From Terriglobia bacterium (lineage in GTDB: Bacteria; Acidobacteriota; Terriglobia; Terriglobales; Acidobacteriaceae), in the NCBI GenBank assembly GCA_020073185.1, contig JAIQFT010000055.1, positions 1 to 45,191 on the forward strand: DNA of 45,191 nt, written 5' to 3'. A program made the translations under genes and the position numbers. The notes under the pieces were generated by a model that was given only the letters and a program-made list of their open reading frames with translations, was not told the origin of the DNA and ran no database searches. Shown one piece after another: positions 8,771-16,755 of this stretch (the stretch's first letter is position 1; every line of letters begins with the position of its first letter).

Positions 8771-9733
8771 ATGATCACAGGCAAGCCAGTCGTCGCTCTC
8801 GTATTTCTGGTGTCGCTGGCGGCGTTCGCCGATCCGCGCCCCTACAATCCCGACCGCGGGCCGCTGCGCGTCCTTACCATTGACGAACTCGTCCTGCACG
8901 ACTCCGCGCGCGACAAGGATCTGCGGCTGAAGATCTACTATCCCGAAGGCCCGGGCCCGTTTCCCGTCGTCATCTTTTCGCACGGCGCGTTCGCTTCGCG
9001 GGAAGCGTATTCCGCCCTCGGTCAATACTGGGCCAGCTACGGTTACGTCAGCATTCATCCTTCGCACGCCGACTCCAGGCAGGACAGCGGCTACCGGGGA
9101 ACTCTGCGTCAGGTCCTGCTCGACTCCCGTCTGTGGCGCAGCCGCCCGAAAGACATCTCCTTCGTTATTGACTCGCTCGCGCAAATCGAAAGACTCGCGC
9201 CCACGCTGAAAGGCAAGCTCGACCGCGCGCGCATCGGCGTCGGCGGTCATTCCTACGGCGCCTACACGGCGGTCGCAATCGGCGGCGCCACCGTGCTGAT
9301 GCCCGGCGCCAAGGCCCCGCAGAGCTTCGCCGACAAACGGGTACGCGCGATCGTTGCGCTCTCACCGCAGGGCGAGGGCGAAATGGGCCTGACCTCGCGC
9401 TCGTGGGAACACATCCGCGTGCCCATGCTGGCGATGTACGGATCGCGCGACTTCGGCACCCAGCGCCGCACTCCGACTTGGCGCAGCCAGCCTTTCAACG
9501 GCGCTCCCGAGGGCGACAAGTACGACGTGGAACTCCAGGGCGCCACGCACTTCACCTTCGTCGGCCCCTTCCGCCGCCGCGCGATCGAAACCAATCTGTT
9601 TAAGTGCGCCAAGCTGGAGACCATCGCCTTCTGGGACACCTACCTCAAAGACGACGAAGCAGCCCGCGAATACCTCGCCTACGAGGGCCTGAAGACCTTC
9701 TGCGGCGCCGACGCCCGCCTGGACCGCAAGTAG
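8771..9733 (+). CDS. Exported alpha/beta-hydrolase (dienelactone hydrolase / acetylhydrolase-like)
   Basis: 320 aa from the ATG at 8771. A signal peptide (ITGKPVVALVFLVSLAAFAD) precedes an alpha/beta-hydrolase fold: oxyanion region VVIFSHGAFASRE, nucleophile elbow GVGGHSYGAYTA (Ser in GHSYG), acid region MLAMYGSRDFG, and a late His in GATHFTF. The family holds esterases and PAF-acetylhydrolase-like enzymes; the substrate cannot be told. Likely periplasmic or secreted. Confidence 0.85.
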   Translation: MITGKPVVALVFLVSLAAFADPRPYNPDRGPLRVLTIDELVLHDSARDKDLRLKIYYPEGPGPFPVVIFSHGAFASREAYSALGQYWASYGYVSIHPSHADSRQDSGYRGTLRQVLLDSRLWRSRPKDISFVIDSLAQIERLAPTLKGKLDRARIGVGGHSYGAYTAVAIGGATVLMPGAKAPQSFADKRVRAIVALSPQGEGEMGLTSRSWEHIRVPMLAMYGSRDFGTQRRTPTWRSQPFNGAPEGDKYDVELQGATHFTFVGPFRRRAIETNLFKCAKLETIAFWDTYLKDDEAAREYLAYEGLKTFCGADARLDRK

Positions 9734-9787
9734 CGGATTTGCGCCGGAGCCCATGCTGCGGCTGCAAGCAGTCGGAGAGGCACACAG

Positions 9788-10222
9788 TCAGGCTTGCCTT
9801 TGAGCAATCTGGCCGCGCACGAACGCCCCATCGATGTTGGCGATGATCTGGTCGCGCACCCGGCGGAAAACGCCGAGCCGTTCCTCGTGGGTTCCTTCGG
9901 CGGCGGCCGGGTCTTCCAGACTCCAATGGACAAACTTCCAGGTACCAGGAAATATCGGGCAGCGCTCCCTGGCGTTGTCGCAGACCGTAACCACGTAAGC
10001 GACGGACTGGCCCAGGAGGCTGACGACGTCCTTGGAAGTCTGGTGGGATATGTCGATGCCGGCCTCACGCATGGCCTCGATCGCCAAAGGATTGAGTCCT
10101 TTGGGCTCAATGCCGGCGCTCATGGCCTCGAAGCGATCGCCGGCGACATGACGCAGATAGCCTTCTGCCATCTGGCTGCGCGCTGAATTACCCGTGCACA
10201 GGAACAACACCTTCGGCTTCAC
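9788..10222 (-). CDS. arsC: Arsenate reductase, LMW-phosphatase type
   Basis: 144 aa from the GTG at 10222, which has a GGAGG five bases upstream; a TTG at 10234 is less likely. It reduces As(V) to As(III). The P-loop is CTGNSARS with Cys9 as nucleophile, and the redox Cys pair is in VTVCDNARERCP, the pattern of the thioredoxin-linked ArsC family that derives from low-molecular-weight tyrosine phosphatases. It is divergent from arsR, with a palindromic operator between them. No arsenite pump gene (arsB or acr3) is seen beside it. Confidence 0.93.
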   Translation of the reverse strand: MKPKVLFLCTGNSARSQMAEGYLRHVAGDRFEAMSAGIEPKGLNPLAIEAMREAGIDISHQTSKDVVSLLGQSVAYVVTVCDNARERCPIFPGTWKFVHWSLEDPAAAEGTHEERLGVFRRVRDQIIANIDGAFVRGQIAQRQA

Positions 10223-10281
10223 GAACGCCTCCAAGGCGGATCACTTTCGACGGTGCCTCGCATCACAGCCTAGCATACTAG

Positions 10282-10301
10282 CATACATGTATACGTGTAT
10301 G
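10282..10301. promoter_or_regulatory. ArsR-type operator palindrome
   Basis: CATACATGTATACGTGTATG is an 18/20 palindrome placed between the divergent arsC and arsR starts. Imperfect AT-rich dyads of this kind are bound by ArsR/SmtB repressors, so arsenite-relieved autoregulation of both transcripts is the natural reading. Confidence 0.7.
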
Positions 10302-10337
10302 TGAATATCAGTGGTAGAATCACAGCGGAGACTTCGC

Positions 10338-10718
10338 ATGGAAGATTTGGAGCGGTTATTCAAGGGGCTCGCGGATCAGACGAGGCTTAGGATTCTCAAC
10401 CTGCTTCTCCACGGCGAGCTCTGCGTCTGCGACATCCAGTACGTGCTGGCTTCGCCGCAACCCAACATTTCGCGCCATTTGATTTACCTCAAGCACGCCG
10501 GCCTGGTCACGGACCGGCGTGAAGGCGCGCGCATGTATTACCAACTGGCGCAGCCGGCAAAGCGCCTGCACCGCACGCTCTTCGTTTTCCTGCGCCACGC
10601 TTTTGCGGCTTGTCCCGAACTGGCGCAGGACTCGCGCCGGCTGAGGAAGGCCATTCAATCCGGCTCGTGTACCGTCGGGGAGTGGCATCCATTTTCGGCT
10701 ATTTATTCAACTTCTTGA
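10338..10718 (+). CDS. arsR: ArsR-family metalloregulator
   Basis: 126 aa from the ATG at 10338 (GGAGA six bases upstream; a GTG at 10311 is open but has no ribosome site). A winged helix with the alpha-3 metal motif ELCVCDI (C29, C31) matches the As(III)-sensing ArsR class. The recognition part PQPNISRHLIYLKHAGLV follows, then EGARMYYQL as the wing. It is expected to repress arsC and its own operon through the palindrome just upstream. Confidence 0.93.
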   Translation: MEDLERLFKGLADQTRLRILNLLLHGELCVCDIQYVLASPQPNISRHLIYLKHAGLVTDRREGARMYYQLAQPAKRLHRTLFVFLRHAFAACPELAQDSRRLRKAIQSGSCTVGEWHPFSAIYSTS

Positions 10719-10731
10719 TGTAGGAGCTCTC

Positions 10732-10982
10732 ATGAAAATCACCGTGTACGGACCGGGATGTGCGCGCTGCAAGCAGACGGAAAAAATCGTGCGCTTGGCG
10801 GTTGAAGCCCCAGGTGTCGAAGCCGAGGTCGAGAAAATTTCCGATTTTCCGGCCATGGCCAAAATCGGCGTGCTTTCCACGCCCGCAGTCGCGTTCGATG
10901 GCGTGGTGAAGAGCAGGGGCGCATTCCCACCGAGGACGAAGTCAGAGGCTGGCTGCAAGCGGTTATGAGTTGCCGGTCGTAA
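10732..10982 (+). pseudogene. Thioredoxin-like small disulfide protein, frameshifted near its end
   Basis: It starts 13 bases after arsR with a good GGAG site. The N-terminus MKITVYGPGCARCKQTEKIV carries the CxxC of the redox-active-disulfide / MTH895-like thioredoxin family, and STPAVAFDGVV is the cis-Pro region. As written, the frame runs on to 10,968 with an odd end (SRGAFPPRTKSEAGCKRL). Adding one base near 10,918-10,922 restores IPTEDEVRGWLQAV, the normal last helix of the family, ending at a TAA at 10,980. It is therefore a one-base deletion or a sequencing error. Co-transcription with arsR fits a redox partner for arsenate reduction. Confidence 0.75.
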
Positions 10983-11985
10983 GCACGACCCGGAATCGCG
11001 CCTTGCCGCTCATCATGCGCTCGTACGCTTCCGCCGCGCGCTCCAGAGGATAGACCTCGGTCATCGGACGCACGCCTGTGAGCGCGCCGAAGGCCAAGGT
11101 ATCTTGCGAATCCGCCGAGGTGCCCGAGGGCCAGCCCTGAAGCGACTTCCGCCCGCCGATCATCTGCAGGACGTCAACCGCTAGCGGTTCGTCGGCCGCG
11201 CCCACGATGACGAACCTCCCGTCCAGGCCGAGACCGGACAGGGCAGCCGTCATAGCGCGTCCGCTGGTCACGGTGGCGAGGATTACTTTCGCTCCGCCCA
11301 GTGCCTGCAGCTTCTCGCCGACGTTTTCCTTCTGGCTATCAATGTAGTGATGCGCTCCCAGTTGCCTGGCCAGCGGCCCCTTGTCCTCGCCGCGCGCGAT
11401 GGCCACCGTGTCGAAACCCATCCTGACCGCAAACTGCACTCCCAGGTGCCCGAGACCCCCCAGCCCGAGGATCGCCACCAGATCGCCGGCGCGGGCGCCG
11501 CTGTGACGCAGCGAGTTGAAGGTCGTAATCCCGGCGCACATCATGGGACCGGCATCCACCGGCGAGAACGCTTCGGGAATCGCCGCCAGCGCTTCGAAGG
11601 GCACGACCACGTACTCCGCGTATCCGCCGTCGTAAGTAATGCCGGGTATCTGCCCGTTGCGGCAGGTGATGAAATCTCCGCGCCGGCACGATGTGCAGTG
11701 GCCGCAATGTCCGCCATGCCAGCCAATGCCGACGCGCTGCCCCGGCTTCCACTCCGGAACATCACGGCCGATGGCGTCGATCAGGCCCGCCATCTCGTGC
11801 CCGGGAACGCGCGGGTACTGAATTCCCGGCCACATGCCTGTCTTGGTGAAGGAGTCGCTGTGGCACAGGCCGCACGCCTGCACTTTGACGCGCACCTCCC
11901 GCGCCCGCGGCTCCGGCAGCGGACGCTCGACCAATTCGAAGGGACCATCAGGGCGGGGAACCTGCACAGCGCGCATCGTGGCCAT
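10963..11985 (-). CDS. Zinc-dependent alcohol dehydrogenase (MDR family)
   Basis: 340 aa. The catalytic zinc site is in CGLCHSDSF and GHEMAG, the four-Cys structural zinc loop in HCGHCTSCRRGDFITC, and the NAD(P) fold has GLGGLGHLGVQFA. It oxidises alcohols or reduces aldehydes; the closest style is the AdhP/AdhA group, including CAD-like enzymes. The substrate is not determined. It converges with the frameshifted thioredoxin-like gene, whose restored end would overlap its 3' end by about 20 bases. Confidence 0.92.
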   Translation of the reverse strand: MATMRAVQVPRPDGPFELVERPLPEPRAREVRVKVQACGLCHSDSFTKTGMWPGIQYPRVPGHEMAGLIDAIGRDVPEWKPGQRVGIGWHGGHCGHCTSCRRGDFITCRNGQIPGITYDGGYAEYVVVPFEALAAIPEAFSPVDAGPMMCAGITTFNSLRHSGARAGDLVAILGLGGLGHLGVQFAVRMGFDTVAIARGEDKGPLARQLGAHHYIDSQKENVGEKLQALGGAKVILATVTSGRAMTAALSGLGLDGRFVIVGAADEPLAVDVLQMIGGRKSLQGWPSGTSADSQDTLAFGALTGVRPMTEVYPLERAAEAYERMMSGKARFRVVLTTGNS

Positions 11986-12101
11986 CGTTCTCTCCGTTCA
12001 ACGGCTGCGGTTTGGATTGTTTACCACTGCGGTTTTGGATGCGGCGGCGCCGGAGGAAGTCGCGTATCTGCGACACCGGCAATTTTGATAGGATAGAGGT
12101 G

Positions 12102-12123
12102 GCCGCCGGAGAGGCGGCTTTTT
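12102..12123 (+). terminator. Rho-independent-terminator-like hairpin
   Basis: GCCGCC, a GGAGA loop, GGCGGC, then TTTTT (12,119-12,123). The form is that of an intrinsic terminator for rightward transcription, yet no rightward gene lies just upstream. It may insulate the tRNA region. Confidence 0.45.
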
Positions 12124-12150
12124 GTAGACCACTCGATTTCCTTCCTATTT

Positions 12151-12195
12151 GGCGCGGAGAGGTGCGTGAGTGGTTGAAACGATCCGCCTCGAAAG
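12151..12195 (+). pseudogene. Truncated copy of the 5' half of tRNA-Ser
   Basis: These 45 bases are identical to 12,316-12,360: five bases of 5' flank plus the tRNA from its first base through the anticodon loop and the first bases after it. The sequence then diverges and no matching 3' half follows. It is a direct repeat ending at the anticodon stem, as left by an integration or slippage event; it should not give a working tRNA. Confidence 0.8.
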
Positions 12196-12320
12196 TCGAG
12201 GCGCTTGGCGGGCGTGAGGCGCGCAGCGCCGTGAGCCCGTCGCCGAGATCCTGAGCGGGAAGCGAAGGACCTCTACAATTCGAAATGCGATTCCGGTTGC
12301 CGCTGCCGGATTCGTGGCGC

Positions 12321-12410
12321 GGAGAGGTGCGTGAGTGGTTGAAACGATCCGCCTCGAAAGCGGACATACCTTGACGGGTATCGGGGGTTCGAATCCCTCC
12401 CTCTCCGCCA
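12321..12410 (+). tRNA. tRNA-Ser (CGA)
   Basis: Acceptor stem GGAGAGG pairs with CCTCTCC, followed by discriminator G and an encoded CCA (12,408-12,410). The anticodon stem TCCGC/GCGGA holds the loop CTCGAAA with anticodon CGA, which reads UCG serine. A long variable arm (ATACCTTGACGGGTAT) and the T arm GGGGGTTCGAATCCC complete a class II tRNA of 90 bases. Confidence 0.96.
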
Positions 12411-12500
12411 GCAAAACAGCTGTTGTGGTGCGGACCCTTCGATTTCCGCCCAAAACAATGCACGCAACAAGAGTAGTCAAGGAAGCCGTTGTGGGCACTA

Positions 12501-12881
12501 CTAGCCGCCCGTGAGTATGCGGTACTGCTCCTCCGTCAGGGGAACCACGGATAGCCTGCCCTGCTTCAGCAGCGGCGAGTCCCGGAACTCCGGGTTGGCC
12601 TTGATTTCCGCCAGCGATGTCGCGGTCGCCAACTCCCGCCCGGCCTTGATTGTCACCGCCGGTGTCTTCGGATCGGCTAAATCCACGCTGACCACGGAAG
12701 CTGTGCCCACGGTCCGCCGCTCTTCGCCGGTGTGATAAATGATCAGGCCGTCTCCCGGCTTGGTCGCGCGCAGGTTCTTGAGGGCTACCGGATTGGTCAC
12801 TCCGTCCCAGACAGTTACTTTGTCTCGCTGCAAATCGGCGAAGGAATATTCGGAAGGCTCCGTCTTCAGCAGGTAGTACAT
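12501..12881 (-). CDS. EVE-domain protein
   Basis: 126 aa from the ATG at 12881. The start MYYLLKTEPSEYSFADL and the run WDGVTNPVALKNLR, KPGDGLIIYHTGEERRTVGTA and PLLKQGRLSVVPLTEEQ are hallmarks of the EVE/PUA-like family (thymocyte nuclear protein 1 relatives). EVE domains bind modified bases in DNA or RNA and often occur in restriction-type systems, but stand-alone bacterial members like this have no settled role. It follows tRNA-Ser and faces it. Confidence 0.9.
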   Translation of the reverse strand: MYYLLKTEPSEYSFADLQRDKVTVWDGVTNPVALKNLRATKPGDGLIIYHTGEERRTVGTASVVSVDLADPKTPAVTIKAGRELATATSLAEIKANPEFRDSPLLKQGRLSVVPLTEEQYRILTGG

Positions 12882-12968
12882 AGCGCGATTTAGCCTCGTT
12901 GCTCTTGTTTTTCGAGCTCTCATCTGGGATGCGGATGGGGCGCATGCTTGTAGCTTCGTGCTGCCGGC

Positions 12969-14237
12969 TCAATGGCGCGCGAAATCGTTCCGGACCACCG
13001 TGCCGCCCTTCATGACAAAGCGAACGTTCTCCAGCACCTTGACGTCGGCCAGCGGATCGCCCTCAACCGCGATCAGGTCGGCGAAGTGGCCTTTCTCCAG
13101 CGTCCCGACCTGGTCACTCCAGCCAAGCAGGTCGGCGGCGTTGATGGTCGCGGCCTGGATAGCATCCAGCGGCTTCATGCCCCACTCCACCATCTTGGCG
13201 AACTGCTTCGCGTTGTCGCCGTGAGGATAGACGCCGGCGTCGGTGCCGAAGGCCATCTTCGCTCCCGCCTGAAATGCCTTGCGGAAATTCTCGCGCTGCA
13301 GCCGCCCAATCTGCTTTTCTTTCGCGATGGATTCGGGAAGCATGCCGGACTTCTCCCCCATGGCGAGAATGTAGTCGTCGTTGTAGATGTCAAAGACGAG
13401 ATAGGTCCCATGCTCCTTGGCCAGGCGAATGCCTTCGTCGTCGATCAGACTGGAGTGTTCGATGGAATCAATGCCGGCGCGAATGGCGTCCTTGATCGAT
13501 TCGGCGCCGTGCGCGTGCGCGGCAACCTTGCGCCCGAGTTTGTGCGCTTCGGCGGCGATGGCCTGCATCTCCTCCAGCGTGTACTGCGGCGCGGCAGCCT
13601 GGTCGCCCTTGCTGAGCACGCCGCCGGAGGCGCAGATCTTGATCAGGTCGGCGCCGTACTTGATGACCTCGCGGACTTTCTGGCGCGCCGCCCAGGGACC
13701 GTCGGCTACGCCCTCCGCGGTGCGGTGATACTCGAAGGGCAACAGGTTGTCGTCGCAGTGGCCGCCGGTGATGCCCAGCGCCGGGCCGGAGACCAGCATG
13801 CGCGGGCCTTCGATATCCCCGGCATTGATGGCGTCGCGCACGGCAACGTCGGTGAAGCCGTCGGCGCCGACGTTGCGCAGAGTGGTGAAGCCGGCGCGCA
13901 GCGTAATCCTGGCGTTCTTCACGCCGATGGTGGTTTCGCGCGGAATGGAGATGCCGAGGGCGCGGTAACCGTGCATTGTGGCGTCGCCGGTAATGTGCGT
14001 GTGCACGTCAATCAGTCCGGGAAGACAGGTGGCGTTCGGAAGGTCGATCGTTGATGTGCCGGCGGGACCGATCGAGGTGATCAAGCCGGAGCTGTCGAAC
14101 GAGACCACCTGATTGGTGAGCACGCGACCCGTGCGAACGTCGAGCAGGCGGCCACAGCGGACACTTCCGGGAGTGACCTCCGCGGACGCTGCGCAGGCCA
14201 GAAGAAAGAGGAGGAGCGAGGCAAGTTTGATTTTCAT
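12969..14237 (-). CDS. Exported amidohydrolase (imidazolonepropionase-like)
   Basis: 422 aa from the ATG at 14237, which opens a signal peptide (MKIKLASLLLFLLACAASAE). The metal-binding HxH lies in PGLIDVHTHITGD, followed by LIKICASGG, AHAHGAESIKDAI, IEHSSLID and the late Asp in MAFGTDAGVYPHGDN. It belongs to the amidohydrolase superfamily group that includes secreted Xaa-Pro and other dipeptidases. The likely place of action is periplasmic. A second exported amidohydrolase lies at 22,284. Confidence 0.9.
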   Translation of the reverse strand: MKIKLASLLLFLLACAASAEVTPGSVRCGRLLDVRTGRVLTNQVVSFDSSGLITSIGPAGTSTIDLPNATCLPGLIDVHTHITGDATMHGYRALGISIPRETTIGVKNARITLRAGFTTLRNVGADGFTDVAVRDAINAGDIEGPRMLVSGPALGITGGHCDDNLLPFEYHRTAEGVADGPWAARQKVREVIKYGADLIKICASGGVLSKGDQAAAPQYTLEEMQAIAAEAHKLGRKVAAHAHGAESIKDAIRAGIDSIEHSSLIDDEGIRLAKEHGTYLVFDIYNDDYILAMGEKSGMLPESIAKEKQIGRLQRENFRKAFQAGAKMAFGTDAGVYPHGDNAKQFAKMVEWGMKPLDAIQAATINAADLLGWSDQVGTLEKGHFADLIAVEGDPLADVKVLENVRFVMKGGTVVRNDFARH

Positions 14238-14315
14238 AGAAACCCAGATTGTACCTGACGCGGTCGGAAGCGAGGGCGCCTGCGCCACAATGCCGCACCA
14301 GCCGACACAGCCCGG

Positions 14316-14762
14316 CTATCGGCGCGCGCGGAAGAAACTCTGCAGCAGCTCCTGGCAACGGGCGGCGAGCACGCCTGCGGTGACCTCCATGCGGTGGTTG
14401 AGTTGAGGATGGTTGAGCACGGGCACGACGGAATGAACCGCGCCGGCTTTAGGATCGTCGGCGCCGTACACCAGCCGCTTGAGGCGGGCGTGCATCAGCG
14501 CCCCGGCGCACATGGCGCAAGGCTCGATGGTGACGAACATCTCGCAGTCCAGCAGGCGGTGATTGCCGACGGTGCGGCCGGCTTCGCGCAGGGCGACGAT
14601 CTCGGCGTGTGCCGTGGGATCGGAATCGCTGAGGTTGCGGTTGAAACCGCGCCCGACAACGCGGCCGTCGCAGACCACCACGGCGCCGACCGGCACCTCG
14701 CCTGCAGCCTGCGCGCGAGCGGCTTCGCGCAGGGCCTCCTCCATGCTGAGTTCGTCGGACAT
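14316..14762 (-). CDS. tadA: tRNA adenosine(34) deaminase
   Basis: 148 aa from the ATG at 14762. The zinc deaminase motifs are HAE (H52, E54) and PCAMC (C82, C85), with the TadA-type context DPTAHAEIVALREA and the C-terminal FFRARR. It converts A34 of tRNA-Arg(ACG) to inosine. GGAGG stands only two bases before this ATG, so the ATG three codons upstream (14771) cannot be excluded. An AT-rich repeat tract (14,773-14,810) lies upstream. Confidence 0.93.
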   Translation of the reverse strand: MSDELSMEEALREAARAQAAGEVPVGAVVVCDGRVVGRGFNRNLSDSDPTAHAEIVALREAGRTVGNHRLLDCEMFVTIEPCAMCAGALMHARLKRLVYGADDPKAGAVHSVVPVLNHPQLNHRMEVTAGVLAARCQELLQSFFRARR

Positions 14763-14875
14763 TACCTCCATTTGTAAACGGTAATTGGTAATTTGCAATT
14801 TGAATTGTTAGCGGAATCTAGGCTCCGGCGGCCTCCCGGTGGCGCGTCACACCTGCGGTGGAGTAGACTGGCGCC

Positions 14876-15337
14876 GTGGGGCTAAAACAAGTTATAGACA
14901 AAGTTCTGATGGTGGACCTCATCAAGGGGCTGAAGGTGACGTTTCGTTACCAGCACCCGAAAGAGGTCTATACCGAGCAGTATCCGCTGCAGCGTCCGCA
15001 GGTGGCCGAGCGCTACCGCGGTGCGCCGCGCCTCAACGTCAACCCGGATACGGATGAGACGCTGTGCATTGCCTGCGACCTGTGCGCGCTGGCCTGCCCG
15101 GAGCATCTGATCGTGGTCAGCGCTGAGCGCAACCCCAACACGCGTCGCAAAGAGCTCACCAACTTTACCTACGACCTGAGCCGGTGCATGTTCTGCGGCC
15201 TGTGCGAGGACGCCTGCCCCACCGATTGCCTGGAACTGACGCAGGATTTCGAACTGGCGAGCTACACCCGCGAGGGCGCCATCTGGGACCGCCAGACGCT
15301 GGAGCAGGGCCCGCAACCGGTGAAATACGAAAGATAG
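14876..15337 (+). CDS. nuoI: NuoI-like 2x[4Fe-4S] subunit of complex I
   Basis: 153 aa from a GTG. Two ferredoxin-type motifs, CIACDLCALACP and CMFCGLCEDACPTDC, each bind one [4Fe-4S] cluster; the context LIKGLKVTFRY before them and the C-terminal ELASYTREGAIWDRQTL are those of NADH-quinone oxidoreductase chain I, which carries electrons to quinone. No other nuo gene is adjacent, so this is either a lone extra copy or a detached subunit gene. A hairpin with a T-run follows. Confidence 0.9.
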   Translation: MGLKQVIDKVLMVDLIKGLKVTFRYQHPKEVYTEQYPLQRPQVAERYRGAPRLNVNPDTDETLCIACDLCALACPEHLIVVSAERNPNTRRKELTNFTYDLSRCMFCGLCEDACPTDCLELTQDFELASYTREGAIWDRQTLEQGPQPVKYER

Positions 15338-15362
15338 ATAGATTCCAGTTTCGGTTCGAAGA

Positions 15363-15385
15363 GGCCGCCCCTGAGAGCGGCCTTT
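15363..15385 (+). terminator. Terminator after nuoI-like gene
   Basis: GGCCGC, an 8-base loop, GCGGCC, then TTT. It starts 25 bases after the nuoI-like stop. The T-run is short, so efficiency is uncertain. Confidence 0.5.
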
Positions 15386-15417
15386 GCTTCGCTTCATTGC
15401 AGCACTGAGGCCCGCTG

Positions 15418-15597
15418 CTAGTGCAATTTAAATTGCACCGTGATCTGCGTCTCAATCTCAACGGGAGTGCCATTCAAGAGGTACGGCCTGTATTGCCACT
15501 GCGAAACTGCATCGATGGCTGCTTGTGTTAGCGGTGCTCGGCCTGAAACCACAAAAATGTAGACGAACGTTGTCGATCGGTCTGACTGTCTAGCTAC
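15418..15597 (-). pseudogene. Remnant of a TonB-type C-terminal domain
   Basis: Reverse-strand reading ends ...LTQAAIDAVSQWQYRPYLLNG, then TPVEIETQITVQFKLH and a TAG at 15,420-15,418. This is the closing part of a TonB C-terminal (energy transducer) domain. Upstream the frame gives FVYIFVVSG and then no recognisable domain and no good start before it runs into the agmatine deiminase gene. The N-terminal half and the membrane anchor are missing, so it is a decayed fragment. Confidence 0.7.
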
Positions 15598-16662
15598 GCC
15601 GGTTGCTGCATGGTCATGCAGTGAATGGCTCCCAGACCCCAGATCAGATCGCCGCAGTAGATGGGAATGATTTCGCGATCGGGGAACAGGTCGGCGAGGA
15701 TGTTGAGCGCGCGGCGATCATTGGGATCGTTGAAGACGGGCACCAGCACGCGGCGGTTGGCGACGTAGAAATTGGCGTAGCTGGCGGGCAAACGTCGCTG
15801 GCGAAAAATGACCGGCGCGGGCATGGGGAGTTCGACAATGTTGAGTCCATGTCCGCGCTGGTCAGACATCCCGCGAAGGCTTTCAAGATTCCTTTGCAGC
15901 GGCTCGTGATTGGCGTCGTCGCGGTTGCCCTCGACAGCGGTGACAATCGTATCGGGCGAGACGAAGCGGGCGATATCGTCAATGTGGCCGTGCGTGTCGT
16001 CGCCGGCGATGCCGCGCTCCAGCCAGAGAACTTTTTCGATCCCAAGATAATCGGCGAAGACGCGCTCCAGGTCACGGCGCGTCAGCCCGGGATTGCGCTG
16101 CTGCGTTTCGCTGAGCAGACATTCTTCCGTGGTGAGCAGCAGGCCGCGGCATGGGCTTCGGGCTGCGCCTACGCGACGGCGCGTGTGCCGTAACCGGCCG
16201 CCAGACGGGGAACTTGAGCCAGCGCACCATCTGCTCGGAGGCGCGCTGGTCCAGCGGCCAGTCGGGATATTTGGCCCAGCCATTGAACTGGAAATTGACC
16301 GCGGTAACGCGATCTCGTTTGTCATTGCGCTTGACGAAGATGGGAGCGAAGTCGCGCGTCCAGCCGCGATTGGTGCGCCAGCGGTGAAAGCGGACGGTAT
16401 CGCGCAGCGCGTCGGCGCGGTCGAGCACCTCGCGCGCCTTGGCTTCCGCGGCAGCGTCTTCGACAATGATGTCTATGCGCTCCACGCGCGCCAGGTGGCG
16501 CACGATTTCGGCATAGACCCAGGGGATCGGCTGAAACTTGCCCGGCCAGTCGGTGCGGTTGTGCGGCCACCCCAGCCAGGTGGAGGCGTGCGGCTCCCAT
16601 TCGGCAGGCATACGGTAGCCGAGGGCGGCGGGAGTCTCGTTAGACTTCTTCTTTGCCACCAT
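15594..16662 (-). pseudogene. aguA: Agmatine deiminase, reading frame broken
   Basis: The N-terminal part (from the ATG at 16,662) reads GYRMPAEWEPHASTWLGWPH, TNRGWTRDFAPIFV and FNGWAKYPDWPLD. The C-terminal part, in another frame, reads GLLLTTEECLLSETQQRNPGL, the GDDTHGHIDDIARF block, and ends at the nucleophile Cys in AIHCMTMQQP. Together they make a peptidyl-arginine-deiminase-like agmatine deiminase, which turns agmatine into N-carbamoylputrescine. Between them (about 16,150-16,200) the frame shifts and the expected LEGGSI-type active-site stretch cannot be read in any frame, which needs more than one small indel. Either the gene has decayed or the sequence is poor here. Confidence 0.8.
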
Positions 16663-16677
16663 ACTTGCAATTCCAAC

Positions 16678-16750
16678 CGTGAAGGACACGAAGAATCACA
16701 AAGGTACAGTATTTCCTTCGTGTCCCTTCGTGCCCTTTGTGGTTAAGTTT
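16678..16750. repeat. CACGAAG-type inverted repeat between agu genes
   Basis: AAGGACACGAAG on the left pairs with CTTCGTGTCCCTT on the right, and CACAAAGG with CCTTTGTG outside it. Iterated CACGAAG/CACAAAG motifs like this are common intergenic repeats in environmental bacterial genomes. A related tract is at 44,786-44,812. It may form a hairpin between the two agu genes. Confidence 0.55.
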
Positions 16751-16755
16751 TTCCT

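Noticed and set aside
12151-12240. Second functional tRNA-Ser
   Set aside because: Sequence diverges after the anticodon loop; no variable arm, T arm or 3' acceptor strand can be drawn.
12145-12972. Long leftward ORF of 275 codons across tRNA-Ser and the EVE gene
   Set aside because: It crosses the tRNA and its repeat and runs opposite in phase to the well-supported EVE gene; the residues are low-complexity shadows.
12972-14054. Rightward 360-codon ORF opposite the amidohydrolase
   Set aside because: Complementary shadow of a clear amidohydrolase with signal peptide and metal motifs; no domain in this frame.
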